Assembly: GCA_900553395.1 (NCBI GenBank)
Contig: USDJ01000014.1
Span: 1 to 26,884, forward strand
Origin: an uncultured Mycoplasmatota bacterium
GTDB taxonomy: Bacteria > Bacillota_I > Bacilli_A > RF39 > UBA660
Direction: 5' to 3'
Length of the DNA stretch: 26,884 nucleotides
Below are positions 15,601-24,800 of this stretch, piece after piece. The notes beneath the pieces were generated by a model. That model was given only the letters and a program-made list of their open reading frames with translations. It had not been told where the DNA came from and ran no database searches. Made by a program: the position numbers and the translations under genes. Each line of letters begins with the position of its first letter. The stretch's first letter is position 1.

Positions 15601-16377
15601 GTAGCTACTCCAGTATTTAGTGGTGCTAATAGAGAAGAAATTATTGATGCCCTAAAAGAAGCTGGAATAGATGAAGATGGAAAAACAGTTCTTTATGATG
15701 GACGTACAGGTGAACCATTTGATAATCGTATAAGTGTTGGTGTAATGTATATGATAAAGCTTCACCACATGGTAGACGATAAACTTCATGCTCGTTCAAC
15801 AGGTCCATACAGTATGGTAACTCAACAACCATTAGGAGGAAAAGCTCAATTTGGCGGTCAGAGATTTGGAGAAATGGAAGTTTGGGCGCTTTATGCATAT
15901 GGTGCAGCTCACGTATTACAAGAAATGATGACTATCAAATCAGACGATGTAGTTGGTCGTGTTAAAGTTTATGAATCTTTAGTTAAAGGAACACCAATTC
16001 CAAAATCAGGTGTACCAGAAAGCTTTAGAGTTTTAATAAAAGAATTCCAAGCACTTGGACTAGATATTACTGTTTTAAATGAACAAGGAAATTTTGTTGA
16101 ACTTAAAGACTTAGAAGAGGCAGATAAGGATGATAATTTGCTTGATTCTAAAGAAAATAAAGTTGATGCTAAATTAGTAAGTGGCGAGGGTGCAACTCAA
16201 GATGAAACTTTTGAAAGTTATGAAGATGACCTAGAAGATGATGATGAGTATGATGATACTCTTGAAGATTATGAAGATGATCTAGAAGAAGAATTCGAAG
16301 AAAATTCTTTAGATGATATAGATGACATTGATGAAATGGATGATATTGAATCAGATTTAGAAGGGGATGAGGATTAA
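12691..16377 (+). CDS. rpoB: DNA-directed RNA polymerase subunit beta
   Basis: This 1228-residue subunit contains all the core blocks, including FGSSQLSQFMDQ, LGPGGLSRDRAGMEV and CPIESPEGPNIGL, and the C-terminal GGKAQFGGQRFGEMEVWAL. In the rifampicin region the residue aligned with E. coli His526 is Asn477 (codon AAC, 14119-14121), a change known to give rifampicin insensitivity in Mollicutes. About the last 88 residues form a strongly acidic Asp/Glu tail absent from E. coli. The start is GTG after GGGGTG. The TAA overlaps the rpoC ATG (TAATG), coupling translation. Confidence 0.97.
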   Translation: MAYTVKKFGDYRERRSYAKTKNAIELNNLLEIQKKSYDWFMTEGIKEVFDDIFPVESFTGNLTLEFGEYSFEEPRYSIKGCKDRYATYAAPLKVQARLFNQETGEVKEQEIYLGDMPIMTDSGTFIINGAERVIVSQLVRSPSAYYSREVDKKNGKHIITSQIIPTRGTWLEYETDARDVVYCRIDRTRKVPVTTLLRALGLSSDDDIIDLFGEDEYLARTIEKDTNKNTDESLIDIHSKLRPGEPSTLDSAKNQLISRFFDAFRYDLARVGRYKFNRKLNVVDRLFDCVLAEDIKVNGETKFEKGTLITKEVLEELKPIMANGYGVKEVLINNELDSYNRVQIVKVFSKKNPEKIVKIIGNDQEITEKRLTISDVYASVSYYLNLHEGIGSYDEIDHLSNRRVRQVGELLQNQFRVGISRIERVIRDRMSTQELDEVTPKTLINIRPLTAAIKEFFGSSQLSQFMDQTNPVAELANKRRLSSLGPGGLSRDRAGMEVRDVNSSHYGRLCPIESPEGPNIGLITALASYAKVNEYGFIMTPYRKVENGHLTDEIKYMTADEELEYHISQATVKLDENDNFVSDVVPVRYRGENIMIKSKDVDYIDVSSQQVVSITTAGIPFLEHDDGKRALMGSNMQRQAIPLIKCEAPIVGTGIEAISARDSGAVVISKADGIVDYVDSEKILVKTKGGMDTYYLNGFERSNAGTCYHQRPIVRVNDKVSKGQVIADGPSTDLGEMALGRNVTVAFMNFNGYNYEDAVILNERLVRDDVYTSIHIQDYQIECRDTKLGPEEFTRDIPNVSEEARKNLDENGLIRIGTEVHDDDILVGKVTPKGMAELTSEEKLLHAIFGEKTREVRDTSLRVPHGGEGIVHDIKVFTKEDTDELPAGVSKIIRVYIAQKRKITVGDKMAGRHGNKGVISLILPSEDMPYLADGTPIDILLNPLGVPSRMNIGQILEMHLGAAAKKLNIHVATPVFSGANREEIIDALKEAGIDEDGKTVLYDGRTGEPFDNRISVGVMYMIKLHHMVDDKLHARSTGPYSMVTQQPLGGKAQFGGQRFGEMEVWALYAYGAAHVLQEMMTIKSDDVVGRVKVYESLVKGTPIPKSGVPESFRVLIKEFQALGLDITVLNEQGNFVELKDLEEADKDDNLLDSKENKVDAKLVSGEGATQDETFESYEDDLEDDDEYDDTLEDYEDDLEEEFEENSLDDIDDIDEMDDIESDLEGDED

Positions 16378-19300
16378 TGGACGTTAATAATTTTGAAGGA
16401 TTAAGAATCGGTATTGCCTCACCTGAAAAAATTCGTTCTTGGTCATATGGTGAAGTAAAAAAAGCTGAAACTATAAACTATCGTACGTTGAAACCTGAAA
16501 GAGATGGACTATATTGTGAAAAAATATTTGGTCCTACTAAGGATTTTGAATGTGCTTGTGGAAAATATAAAAGATTAAGATATAAAAATATTATATGTGA
16601 TAGATGTGGAGTTGAGGTAACTCGTTCTAAGGTTCGTCGTGAACGTATGGGACATATAGAGTTAGCTACTCCAGTCTCTCATATTTGGTTCTTTAAAGGT
16701 GTACCATCAAGAATGGGTCTTGTTCTTGATATGAGTCCTAGGGATCTTGAAGAAGTACTTTATTTCGTAAGTTATGTAGTACTTGATCCAGGACCAGCAC
16801 CACTTGAGAAAAAACAAACTATTAGTGATAAAGAGTATCGTGCATACTATGAAAAATATGGAAATAGTTTTAGAGTAGGCATGGGTGCTGAGGCTATAAA
16901 AGAATTATTAGAGCAAGTAGACTTAGAAAAAGAAGTAAATGAACTAAAAGAAGAAATTGAAAATATTAAAGATTCTCAAAGTCAAAAAAGAATTCGTTTA
17001 ATAAAAAGATTAGATGTTTTAAATGCATTTAAGGAATCAGGAAATCGTCCTGAATGGATGATTTTAACAGCACTTCCAGTTATACCTCCAGAACTTAGAC
17101 CAATGATTCAACTTGATGGTGGTAGATTTGCAACATCAGATCTAAATGATTTATATAGACGTGTTATTAATCGTAATAATCGTCTAAAAAAATTAATGGA
17201 ATTAGGAGCACCTTCTATAATTATTCAAAATGAAAAACGTATGCTTCAAGAAGCAGTAGACGCTTTATTTGATAATGGTAGAAGAGGAAGAAATATCACA
17301 GGAGCAGGAAATAGACCTTTAAAATCTTTAGCTAGTATGTTAAAAGGTAAACAAGGAAGATTCCGTCAAAACTTGCTTGGTAAACGTGTTGACTATTCTG
17401 GACGTAGCGTTATAGTTGTTGGTCCAAGCTTAAAAATGTATGAATGTGGTATACCTAAGGAAATGGCTTTAGAGCTATTTAAACCACACGTAATAAATGG
17501 ACTTGTAAAGAAAGAAATAGCAAGCAATATCAAAGTTGCTAAGAGAATGATTGAAAATCAAGATCCTAGAGTTTGGGATGTAGTAGAAGAAAAAATAAAA
17601 GAACACCCTGTAATGCTAAATAGAGCACCAACCTTGCATAGACTTGGTATTCAAGCATTTGAACCAAAATTAATAGAAGGACGTTCTATTCGTTTGCATC
17701 CACTTGTATGTGCAGCATTTAATGCAGACTTCGATGGAGACCAAATGGCAGTACACGTTCCTATTACAGAAGAAGCTCAAGCAGAAGCAAGAATACTTAT
17801 GCTTGGTGCTAATAACATCTTAAAACCATCAGATGGAAAACCAATCGTTACTCCAGGACAAGATATGGTTTTAGGTAATTATTATATAACTATAGAAAAA
17901 GAAGGACTTAAAGGAGAAGGAAGAGTATTTAAAGATCCTGATGAAGTACTTATGAGTTACGAAAGAAGGGAGATTACTCTTCATACTAGAATAGCTTTAC
18001 CTGTTAAATCATTTAAACATAAAATATTCCCAGATAAGTATATGGATAAATATTTAGTTACAACTCCAGGAAAAATTTTATTCAATGAAATTTTCCCAGA
18101 TTCATTCCAATATATAGCTGAAGGAACATCAAGTAATATTGAAGGTGTAACACCAAGTAAATATTTCTTAAATAAAGGAGATAATATTCCAGAAAAAATT
18201 AAAGAAATGCCTCTTACTGATGCATTTAATAAAGGAGTTTTATCAAAATTAATCGCGCAAATATATAAACGTTATCAAACAACTGAAACATCAGTAATGC
18301 TTGATAAATTAAAAGATTTAGGATTTAAATATTCTACATTATCAGGAATTAGTATAGCTATTAGCGATATTAAAGAGTCTAAAAAGAAACCTGAGATTAT
18401 AGCTAATAGTCAAGCTTTGGTTGATCAAGTAAATAAACAATTTAAACGTGGTTTAATTACTGAAGACGAAAGATATAATAAAGTAGTTTCTATTTGGACA
18501 GATACTAAAAAGCAAATAACTGCTGAACTTGAATCAATGGTTAAAGTTGATAAAGACAATCCAATATGTATTATGATGACATCAAAAGCACGTGGTGATA
18601 TGGGATCATATACTCAGTTAGTTGGTATGAGAGGATTATTCTCTAAGCCAAACGGAAAATCTGAAGAAATCCCAGTTATATCTTCATTTAGCGAAGGTAT
18701 AACAGTTGCAGAATTCTTCTTATCTACACACGGAACTCGTAAAGGTGCGGTTGATACAGCTCTTAAGACAGCCGATGCTGGATACTTAACTCGTCGTTTA
18801 GTTGATGTATCACAAGATATAATTGTAAAAGAAGAAGATTGTGGAACTGAAGCTGGTACTTTGGTTGAAGCATTTATAAATGATAGTGATGGAACAGTTA
18901 TAGAGTCTTTACACGATCGTATTTTAGGAAGATTTACTAATAAGAAGATTTTAAATCCAGAAACTAAAGAAGTTATTTGTGATAGGAATACTTATATAAC
19001 AGAACAATTAGCTGATAAGATAATTGCTGCTGGAATAACTAAAGTTCCTATTAGAACAGTTTTAACTTGTAAAACAGAACACGGCGTTTGTCAAAAATGT
19101 TATGGTAGAAACTTAGCTACTGGTCAAATAGTTGAAGAAGGAGAAGCAGTAGGTATTATGGCTGCTCAATCAATTGGTGAACCAGGTACTCAGTTAACCA
19201 TGAGAACATTTAATACTGGTGGAGTTGCTGGAGACGATATAACTCAAGGTTTACCTCGTGTACAAGAATTATTTGAAGCTCGTAATCCTAAGGGAAAAGC

Positions 19301-20012
19301 AACTATAGCAGAGATAAATGGTGTAGTAAATAAAATAGAAGAAGAAAATGGTAAGTTTATAATATATATTAAAAACGATGTAGAAACTCGTAAACATGTA
19401 ACTAATTATAGTGTTAAGTTAAATGTTGAAGAAGGGCAAGAAGTTAAAGCAGGACAAAAATTAACGCATGGTGCTATTAGTCCAAAAGAATTGCTTGCTG
19501 TAACAGATCCAATTTCTACACAACAATATATACTATCTGAAACTCAAAAAGTATATCGTTCTCAAGGTGTTGATATATCAGATAAACACGTTGAAATAAT
19601 AGCTAAGAGAATGATTTCAAAAATTAAGATAGTAAACTCAGGAGATTCTTATTTCTTACCTGGAACAATGGTTAATATAAATAAATTTACTGATATAAAC
19701 AAAGAATTAATTCTTGAAGGTAAAATTCCAGCTACTGGAAAACCAGTATTGCTTGGAATAACAAAAGCTTCATTAGAGACAGATTCATTCTTATCTGCAG
19801 CTTCATTCCAAGAAACAACTAGAATCCTTACAGATGCTGCTATTCACGGAAAAGTAGATAAATTAGAAGGATTAAAGGAAAATGTTATTCTTGGTAAATT
19901 AATACCAGCAGGTACTGGAGCTAGAAAATATAGAAAAGCTAGTTATGAATTAGAACTAGAAGGACTAAAAGAAGAGCCACTAGAGGCATTAGAACAGGAA
20001 TTATTAGATTAA
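16377..20012 (+). CDS. rpoC: DNA-directed RNA polymerase subunit beta-prime
   Basis: This 1211-residue subunit has the catalytic NADFDGD motif, with Mg-binding D451, D453 and D455. The N-terminal zinc site is C59, C61, C74 and C77. A second Cys set lies in the CKTEHGVCQKC block, and the trigger loop region TMRTFNTGGVAGDDITQGLP is present. No large lineage-specific insert is evident, as in other Firmicutes. It overlaps rpoB by one base and ends in a strong terminator. Confidence 0.97.
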   Translation: MDVNNFEGLRIGIASPEKIRSWSYGEVKKAETINYRTLKPERDGLYCEKIFGPTKDFECACGKYKRLRYKNIICDRCGVEVTRSKVRRERMGHIELATPVSHIWFFKGVPSRMGLVLDMSPRDLEEVLYFVSYVVLDPGPAPLEKKQTISDKEYRAYYEKYGNSFRVGMGAEAIKELLEQVDLEKEVNELKEEIENIKDSQSQKRIRLIKRLDVLNAFKESGNRPEWMILTALPVIPPELRPMIQLDGGRFATSDLNDLYRRVINRNNRLKKLMELGAPSIIIQNEKRMLQEAVDALFDNGRRGRNITGAGNRPLKSLASMLKGKQGRFRQNLLGKRVDYSGRSVIVVGPSLKMYECGIPKEMALELFKPHVINGLVKKEIASNIKVAKRMIENQDPRVWDVVEEKIKEHPVMLNRAPTLHRLGIQAFEPKLIEGRSIRLHPLVCAAFNADFDGDQMAVHVPITEEAQAEARILMLGANNILKPSDGKPIVTPGQDMVLGNYYITIEKEGLKGEGRVFKDPDEVLMSYERREITLHTRIALPVKSFKHKIFPDKYMDKYLVTTPGKILFNEIFPDSFQYIAEGTSSNIEGVTPSKYFLNKGDNIPEKIKEMPLTDAFNKGVLSKLIAQIYKRYQTTETSVMLDKLKDLGFKYSTLSGISIAISDIKESKKKPEIIANSQALVDQVNKQFKRGLITEDERYNKVVSIWTDTKKQITAELESMVKVDKDNPICIMMTSKARGDMGSYTQLVGMRGLFSKPNGKSEEIPVISSFSEGITVAEFFLSTHGTRKGAVDTALKTADAGYLTRRLVDVSQDIIVKEEDCGTEAGTLVEAFINDSDGTVIESLHDRILGRFTNKKILNPETKEVICDRNTYITEQLADKIIAAGITKVPIRTVLTCKTEHGVCQKCYGRNLATGQIVEEGEAVGIMAAQSIGEPGTQLTMRTFNTGGVAGDDITQGLPRVQELFEARNPKGKATIAEINGVVNKIEEENGKFIIYIKNDVETRKHVTNYSVKLNVEEGQEVKAGQKLTHGAISPKELLAVTDPISTQQYILSETQKVYRSQGVDISDKHVEIIAKRMISKIKIVNSGDSYFLPGTMVNINKFTDINKELILEGKIPATGKPVLLGITKASLETDSFLSAASFQETTRILTDAAIHGKVDKLEGLKENVILGKLIPAGTGARKYRKASYELELEGLKEEPLEALEQELLD

Positions 20013-20038
20013 GCACGAATTTGCTTAATCTTTTTTTT
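20006..20038 (+). terminator. rpoBC terminator
   Basis: AGATTAAGCA (20006-20015) and TGCTTAATCT (20022-20031) form a perfect 10-bp stem followed by eight T. The stem includes the rpoC stop codon. Confidence 0.93.
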
Positions 20039-20068
20039 GTGTTAAAATAACTATAGAGGAGTGGGAAT

Positions 20069-20770
20069 ATGAAAAATGCAGTGATTACAATATTATCATT
20101 ACTAGTATTAACTTTAGGTGGATATATAATATATGATAATGTCATAAAAGAAAATGAACAAAAAAAGGATAATGATGTAGATGAAAAAAATGATGAAGTA
20201 TCTTTAGATATTGTAAACAACTTGTTTGATAGAATTTCGAACGTTGGTCCTTGTGGTGAATCTATATTAGAATTAGACAACACTTTAAGTATTGAAGAGT
20301 TTGATAAAAAAAATAATGGGGTTTATATAAGCCAATATGTAGTTCATAGCTTGTTTATAGATAATTTAGTAAATGAAAACAAAGCAAAAAATAAATATAC
20401 TATAAATGTAGAAGATTACAAGGCTGAATATGAAAAGTTACTAGATAAAAAACTTGTAGATTTACCTGAATTTATAAGAAGTGGCTTTGTTATGTTTAAT
20501 CTAAACTGAGATATTTATGATGGAGAAATAATTAAAGGTACAGGATGTGGGCCTAGTGGAAAGTATTTATTAGATAGCTATAAAAGTAGTAATGATACTT
20601 TAACATTAACTGTAATATATGTATGGAAAGCTTCAGATGGTAAGTACTCTGTAGATAGTTCTTTAGATAACGTAAAAGAGTATACTGAAGAAGAAATAAA
20701 GAAATTAGATAATTTAATAAAATATGATTATAATTTTACTAAAAAAGGATCAAATTATATTTTAAGTAGT
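20069..20770 (+). pseudogene. Membrane-anchored protein gene interrupted by in-frame TGA
   Basis: A good start (ATG after GAGGAG) begins an N-terminal signal or anchor (MKNAVITILSLLVLTLGG) and an acidic, extracytoplasmic-type domain. The frame stops at a TGA (20507-20509) after 146 residues, then stays open in the same frame for 86 more residues to TAG at 20770. The continuation has similar Asp/Lys/Tyr-rich content, with motifs such as GTGCGPSGKYLL and TLTVIYVWKASDGKY. Removing one T from the TTTTT run at 20760-20764 would restore a more natural ending (NYILSSIGNSK) up to TAA at 20789. I read it as a recently broken gene, but a truncated functional protein or read-through cannot be excluded. 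The family is not recognised. Confidence 0.65.
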
Positions 20771-20790
20771 ATTGGTAATTCAAAATAATG

Positions 20791-20806
20791 CTTTTTATAA
20801 AAAGCC
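20791..20806. repeat. Perfect 16-bp palindrome
   Basis: GCTTTTTATAAAAAGC reads the same on both strands. It lies between the end of the interrupted gene and the bidirectional terminator, and may add to termination on the minus strand. Confidence 0.5.
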
Positions 20807-20833
20807 TCATTTCTAAATGAAATGAGACTTTAT
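20801..20833. terminator. Bidirectional terminator between convergent genes
   Basis: CTCATTTC (20807-20814) and GAAATGAG (20820-20827) form a stem with a TAAAT loop. On the minus strand it is followed by GGCTTTTTAT, a good T tract for the radical SAM gene; on the plus strand the tail is ACTTTATT. Confidence 0.75.
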
Positions 20834-21768
20834 TACTCTTTATTATACTTAATTCCTTGATAGCTATTTCTTTTAGCCATTTCTTTATCTATATCATTTA
20901 ATATAGTAACTTTTTTTATTAACCAATTAGGTTCTATTAAATCTGAAACTTTTGGATCACCTGTTATTCTATTAATGACGATGTCTTCTCTTAAATATTC
21001 TAATTGATCACATACAATATCTATGTATTCGTCTCTACCTATTAGTTTAAAATGTTCCTTATTATACATGTCTTCAAGTTTCGTACCTTTTAGTATTGAT
21101 AGCATATGTATTTTAATTCCTTGTATATCTAGATTAGATAAGTATTTAACTGTTTCTATCATCATTTCTTTTGTTTCATAAGGTAATCCATTTATGATAT
21201 GAACAACTACATTTATATTCCTTTTTCTAAGTTTATTTACCATATTAGTAAAGCACTCTAATGTATGACATCTATTTATTAATATAGATGTTTTTTCGTG
21301 TATAGTTTGTAATCCAAGTTCAACGGTTAAGAATGTTCTCTTTGAAAGTTCTTCTAAATAATCCAAACATTCTTCACTGATAGCATCTGGTCTTGTTGCT
21401 ATATTAAGTCCAACGACATTATCTAATTTTAATATTGTTTCGTATTTTTCTTTCAATACTTTAACATCAGCATATGTATTAGTATTAGCTTGAAAATAGC
21501 CTATATATTTAGCCTTAGGCCATTTTTTTAGCATCATTTCTTTAATATCATTAAATTGTTCTACTAAGCTTTTATTTTTGTCTCCTGCATATTCACCACT
21601 ACCACTTTTAGAGCAATATATGCAGCCATCAGTACCAACTTTTCCATCTTTATTAGGACAAGTGAAATTAGCATTTAAACTAACCTTAAATACTTTACAT
21701 CCAAATTTTTGCTTATAAAAATAATCTAAAGTATAATATCTTTTGTTTGAATTACTATATTTAAACAT
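20833..21768 (-). CDS. Radical SAM protein, TIGR01212 (YtqA/YhcC) family
   Basis: This 311-residue protein has the family's unusual cluster-binding pattern C-x11-C-x2-C: C37, C49 and C52 in FTCPNKDGKVG...GCIYC. It also has the blocks GYFQANTNTYA, VGLNIATRPD, TVELGLQT and HIINGLPYET, typical of TIGR01212 proteins. These are thought to act in tRNA or other RNA modification; the substrate is not known from sequence. The ATG at 21768 has a GGTGAT ribosome binding site three to four bases upstream. It is convergent with the upstream interrupted gene and divergent from essC. Confidence 0.88.
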   Translation of the reverse strand: MFKYSNSNKRYYTLDYFYKQKFGCKVFKVSLNANFTCPNKDGKVGTDGCIYCSKSGSGEYAGDKNKSLVEQFNDIKEMMLKKWPKAKYIGYFQANTNTYADVKVLKEKYETILKLDNVVGLNIATRPDAISEECLDYLEELSKRTFLTVELGLQTIHEKTSILINRCHTLECFTNMVNKLRKRNINVVVHIINGLPYETKEMMIETVKYLSNLDIQGIKIHMLSILKGTKLEDMYNKEHFKLIGRDEYIDIVCDQLEYLREDIVINRITGDPKVSDLIEPNWLIKKVTILNDIDKEMAKRNSYQGIKYNKE

Positions 21769-21783
21769 AAAATCACCAAAACT

Positions 21784-21812
21784 ATTATAACAAATATACC
21801 TAAATATAACTA
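21784..21812 (-). promoter_or_regulatory. Possible extended -10 promoter of the radical SAM gene
   Basis: On the minus strand TG-T-TATAAT lies at plus 21784-21792, close to the start. The -35 position (21807-21812) reads TAGTTA, a weak match, so the extended -10 would carry the promoter. Confidence 0.4.
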
Positions 21813-21821
21813 TTAAAATTA

Positions 21822-21859
21822 TTGTAAAATTTTGTTTTTTTTGATATCATATATATAGT
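21822..21859 (+). promoter_or_regulatory. Possible promoter(s) of essC
   Basis: Two overlapping options are visible: TTGTAA (21822-21827), 17 bases, TATCAT (21845-21850); or TTGTTT (21832-21837), 16 bases, TATAGT (21854-21859). The sequence does not decide between them. Confidence 0.4.
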
Positions 21860-21881
21860 GTAAAAGAGTAGAGGGTGCAAT

Positions 21882-24800
21882 ATGAGGGTATCTTTATTAA
21901 AAAATGGTAGAATGTATAATCTAGACCTTCCATCTAAAGTTAGTGGAAGTTTTTGGATTGAGGATAAAGATAAAAATAATCAGAAAAGAAATTTAATAAA
22001 TATTGAGGCTTCTGGCGGTAAATGGATTTTAAAAAGTAATTTTGAAACTAAAATAGTTGTTAATCAGACTCCACTTAAAGAAAAAGAATTAAAAGAATAT
22101 GATATTTGTCAGTTACAAGTAGTAGGAGAAAATAATAGTTTTATTTTATGTGTTACACCTGTGTATGATGAAAATGCTATAGAACTTGATACTGGAATGA
22201 ACTGTGAAATATATATTGGTAATGGTAGTACTAATACAATAAATTATTTCAATAATTTTATTCAAGATAAGCAATGCTGTCTAAATTCAGTAAATGGTGC
22301 TTGGCATATAAAAAATTTAGGAGTAAATCAGGTAGTATTTGTAAATGGTGTATCTGTTATAGAGAGCAGTCTAAATATAGGTGATGTAATTTTTATAATG
22401 GGTCTTAAAATAATTATTTGTGGAACCTATATTATTATTTGTAACACTCAAGGTGTAAAAAGTTATAATACTCAAGTTTTAAAAAAGAGAGTATCTCTTG
22501 ATAAAGAAATAAATAGTGATATAAAAGATGAACTAGAAGATGTTGATTTAAGAGTTTATGATAAGAGTGAGTATTTCTTTAGAATGCCTAGATTTAAAAC
22601 AGTAGTTGAAAATGAGGAAGTATCAATAGACCCACCACCTGAATCTGAAAAGGATGATGAAGTTCCTTTAGCATATTCTGTTGGTCCTATGATAACTATG
22701 GGAATTACCTCTATGGTTACAGGACTTAGCTCTATCGTAAATGTTATGAATGGAACTCAATCATTATCATCTGGATTACCTTCAATTATAACTTGCCTAG
22801 CAATGCTACTTAGTATGATATTTTGGCCTTTATTACAAAAAAAATATACTGCTAAGCAAAAGGTAAAAAGAGAAAAGAAAAGAGTAGAAAAATATAATTC
22901 TTATATAGATGAAAGAAGAAAATATATAAGAGGAGTAGTAGCTAAGCAAAGACAATCCTTAATAGAAAATAATATTCCAATTGAAGAATGTAAGCAAATA
23001 ATTTTAAATAGAAAAAGAAATTTATGGGAAAGAAAAATAGAACACGATGACTTTTTAAAACTAAGATTGGGTATTGGAAATGTGGAACCTTATGTTAAAG
23101 TTAACTATCCAGAAGAGCATTTTTCTTTAACTGAAAACAATTTAAGATCAGTATTAGATAAATTAGGATCAGAAACAAAGGTTATGAATGATGTTCCAGT
23201 AGCTACTAATTTTACAGATAAATATATATCAGCTATCGTTGGTAAAAACTCTATAATATATAATTTTACGTATGGATTAATTCTTCAAATGATGGCTTTT
23301 CACAGTTATGAAGACTTAAAGATTGTAGTACTTACAAATAAAGAAAATGAATCTAAATGGTCATTTTTAAAGAAAACTCCTTATTGTTTCGACGATGAAA
23401 AAACTATAAGATTCTTTTCTACCGATGTAGATGAAGCTAATCAAATTTCTATATATTTAGAAAATCATTTTTCTAATAGAAAATATGAAGATGGAGATAC
23501 ATCTAAAGTAAGAAACTTAGATTATAAGAGTTTTAGTCCATATTTTGTAATATTAACAGATGATTATCAAGCATTTAGAAATATAGAAATAGTTAAAGAT
23601 GTATGTTCAAATAAATTAAATATTGGATTTAGTTTAATTATAGTTCAAGACAGATTATTGGGTTTACCTAATGAGTGTACAACTTTTATCAATGTAGACA
23701 CTAATGCATCAGCTATATTTGAAAATGAACTTACTAAAGATAAACAGCAAACATTTAAAGCTGATTTTATAGGTAATATAGATATTAATGAAATAAGTAA
23801 GGTAGTATCTAATATACCTATAGAAATGGCTAAGGATAGATATACACTTCCAAATAAATTAGGATTTTTGGAAATGTATGGAGTTGGAAAAATAGAGCAA
23901 TTAAACTTACTTAATAGATGGAAAGTTAATAATCCAATAACATCTTTGGCAGCACCAGTTGGTGTAGATACTAATGGAGAATTATTTAAGTTAGATTTAC
24001 ACGAAAAGTTTCACGGACCACATGGTCTTGTCGCAGGTATGACTGGTAGTGGTAAATCAGAATTTATAATTACTTATATACTTTCTATGGCTATTAATTA
24101 TAATCCAGATGAAGTAGCTTTTGTACTTATAGATTATAAGGGTGGAGGATTAGCTGGAGCCTTTGAAAATAAAGAAACGGGTGTAAAGATACCTCATTTG
24201 GCTGGAACTATTACAAACTTAGATGTTAATGATATGAAAAGAAGTTTAGCTTCAATTCAAAGTGAATTAAAAAGAAGACAAGCAATATTTAATGAAACAA
24301 GAGAAAAATTAAATGAAAGTACAATAGATATTTATAAGTACCAAAAGCTTAGAAGAGATGGAAAAGTTAGTATTCCAATTCCTCATTTGTTTATAATAAG
24401 TGATGAGTTTGCGGAACTAAAAGCTCAACAGCCAGAATTTATGGATCAATTAATATCAACTGCTCGTATAGGACGTTCACTTGGTGTACATTTAATACTA
24501 GCGACACAAAAACCAAATGGTGTGGTTGATGATCAGATATGGTCAAATACAAAATTTAGAGTTTGCTTGAAGGTTCAAGATAAAGCTGATAGTGTTGACA
24601 TGATTAAGTGTCCAGACGCAGCTTCACTTCACAATGTAGGTAGATTTTATTTACAAGTAGGATATAATGAATTTTTTGCTTTAGGCCAATCAGCATATGC
24701 TGGAGTTAAATACATAAGTACAGATAAAATAAAAAAGAAAATAGATACTAATATTAATTTTATAAATAATGTAGGATATGTAGTAAAAAGTGTAGATGTT

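Noticed and set aside
15641..15898. Minus-strand frame in rpoB (and others at 9587-9847, 11525-11773, 19939-20283)
   Set aside because: They are antisense shadows of strongly conserved genes with no ribosome binding site or family match.
20507..20509. TGA read as tryptophan throughout the genome
   Set aside because: All long genes (valS, rpoB, rpoC, essC) use TGG for Trp and have no internal TGA; treating TGA as Trp would extend the methyltransferase across the rpoB promoter.
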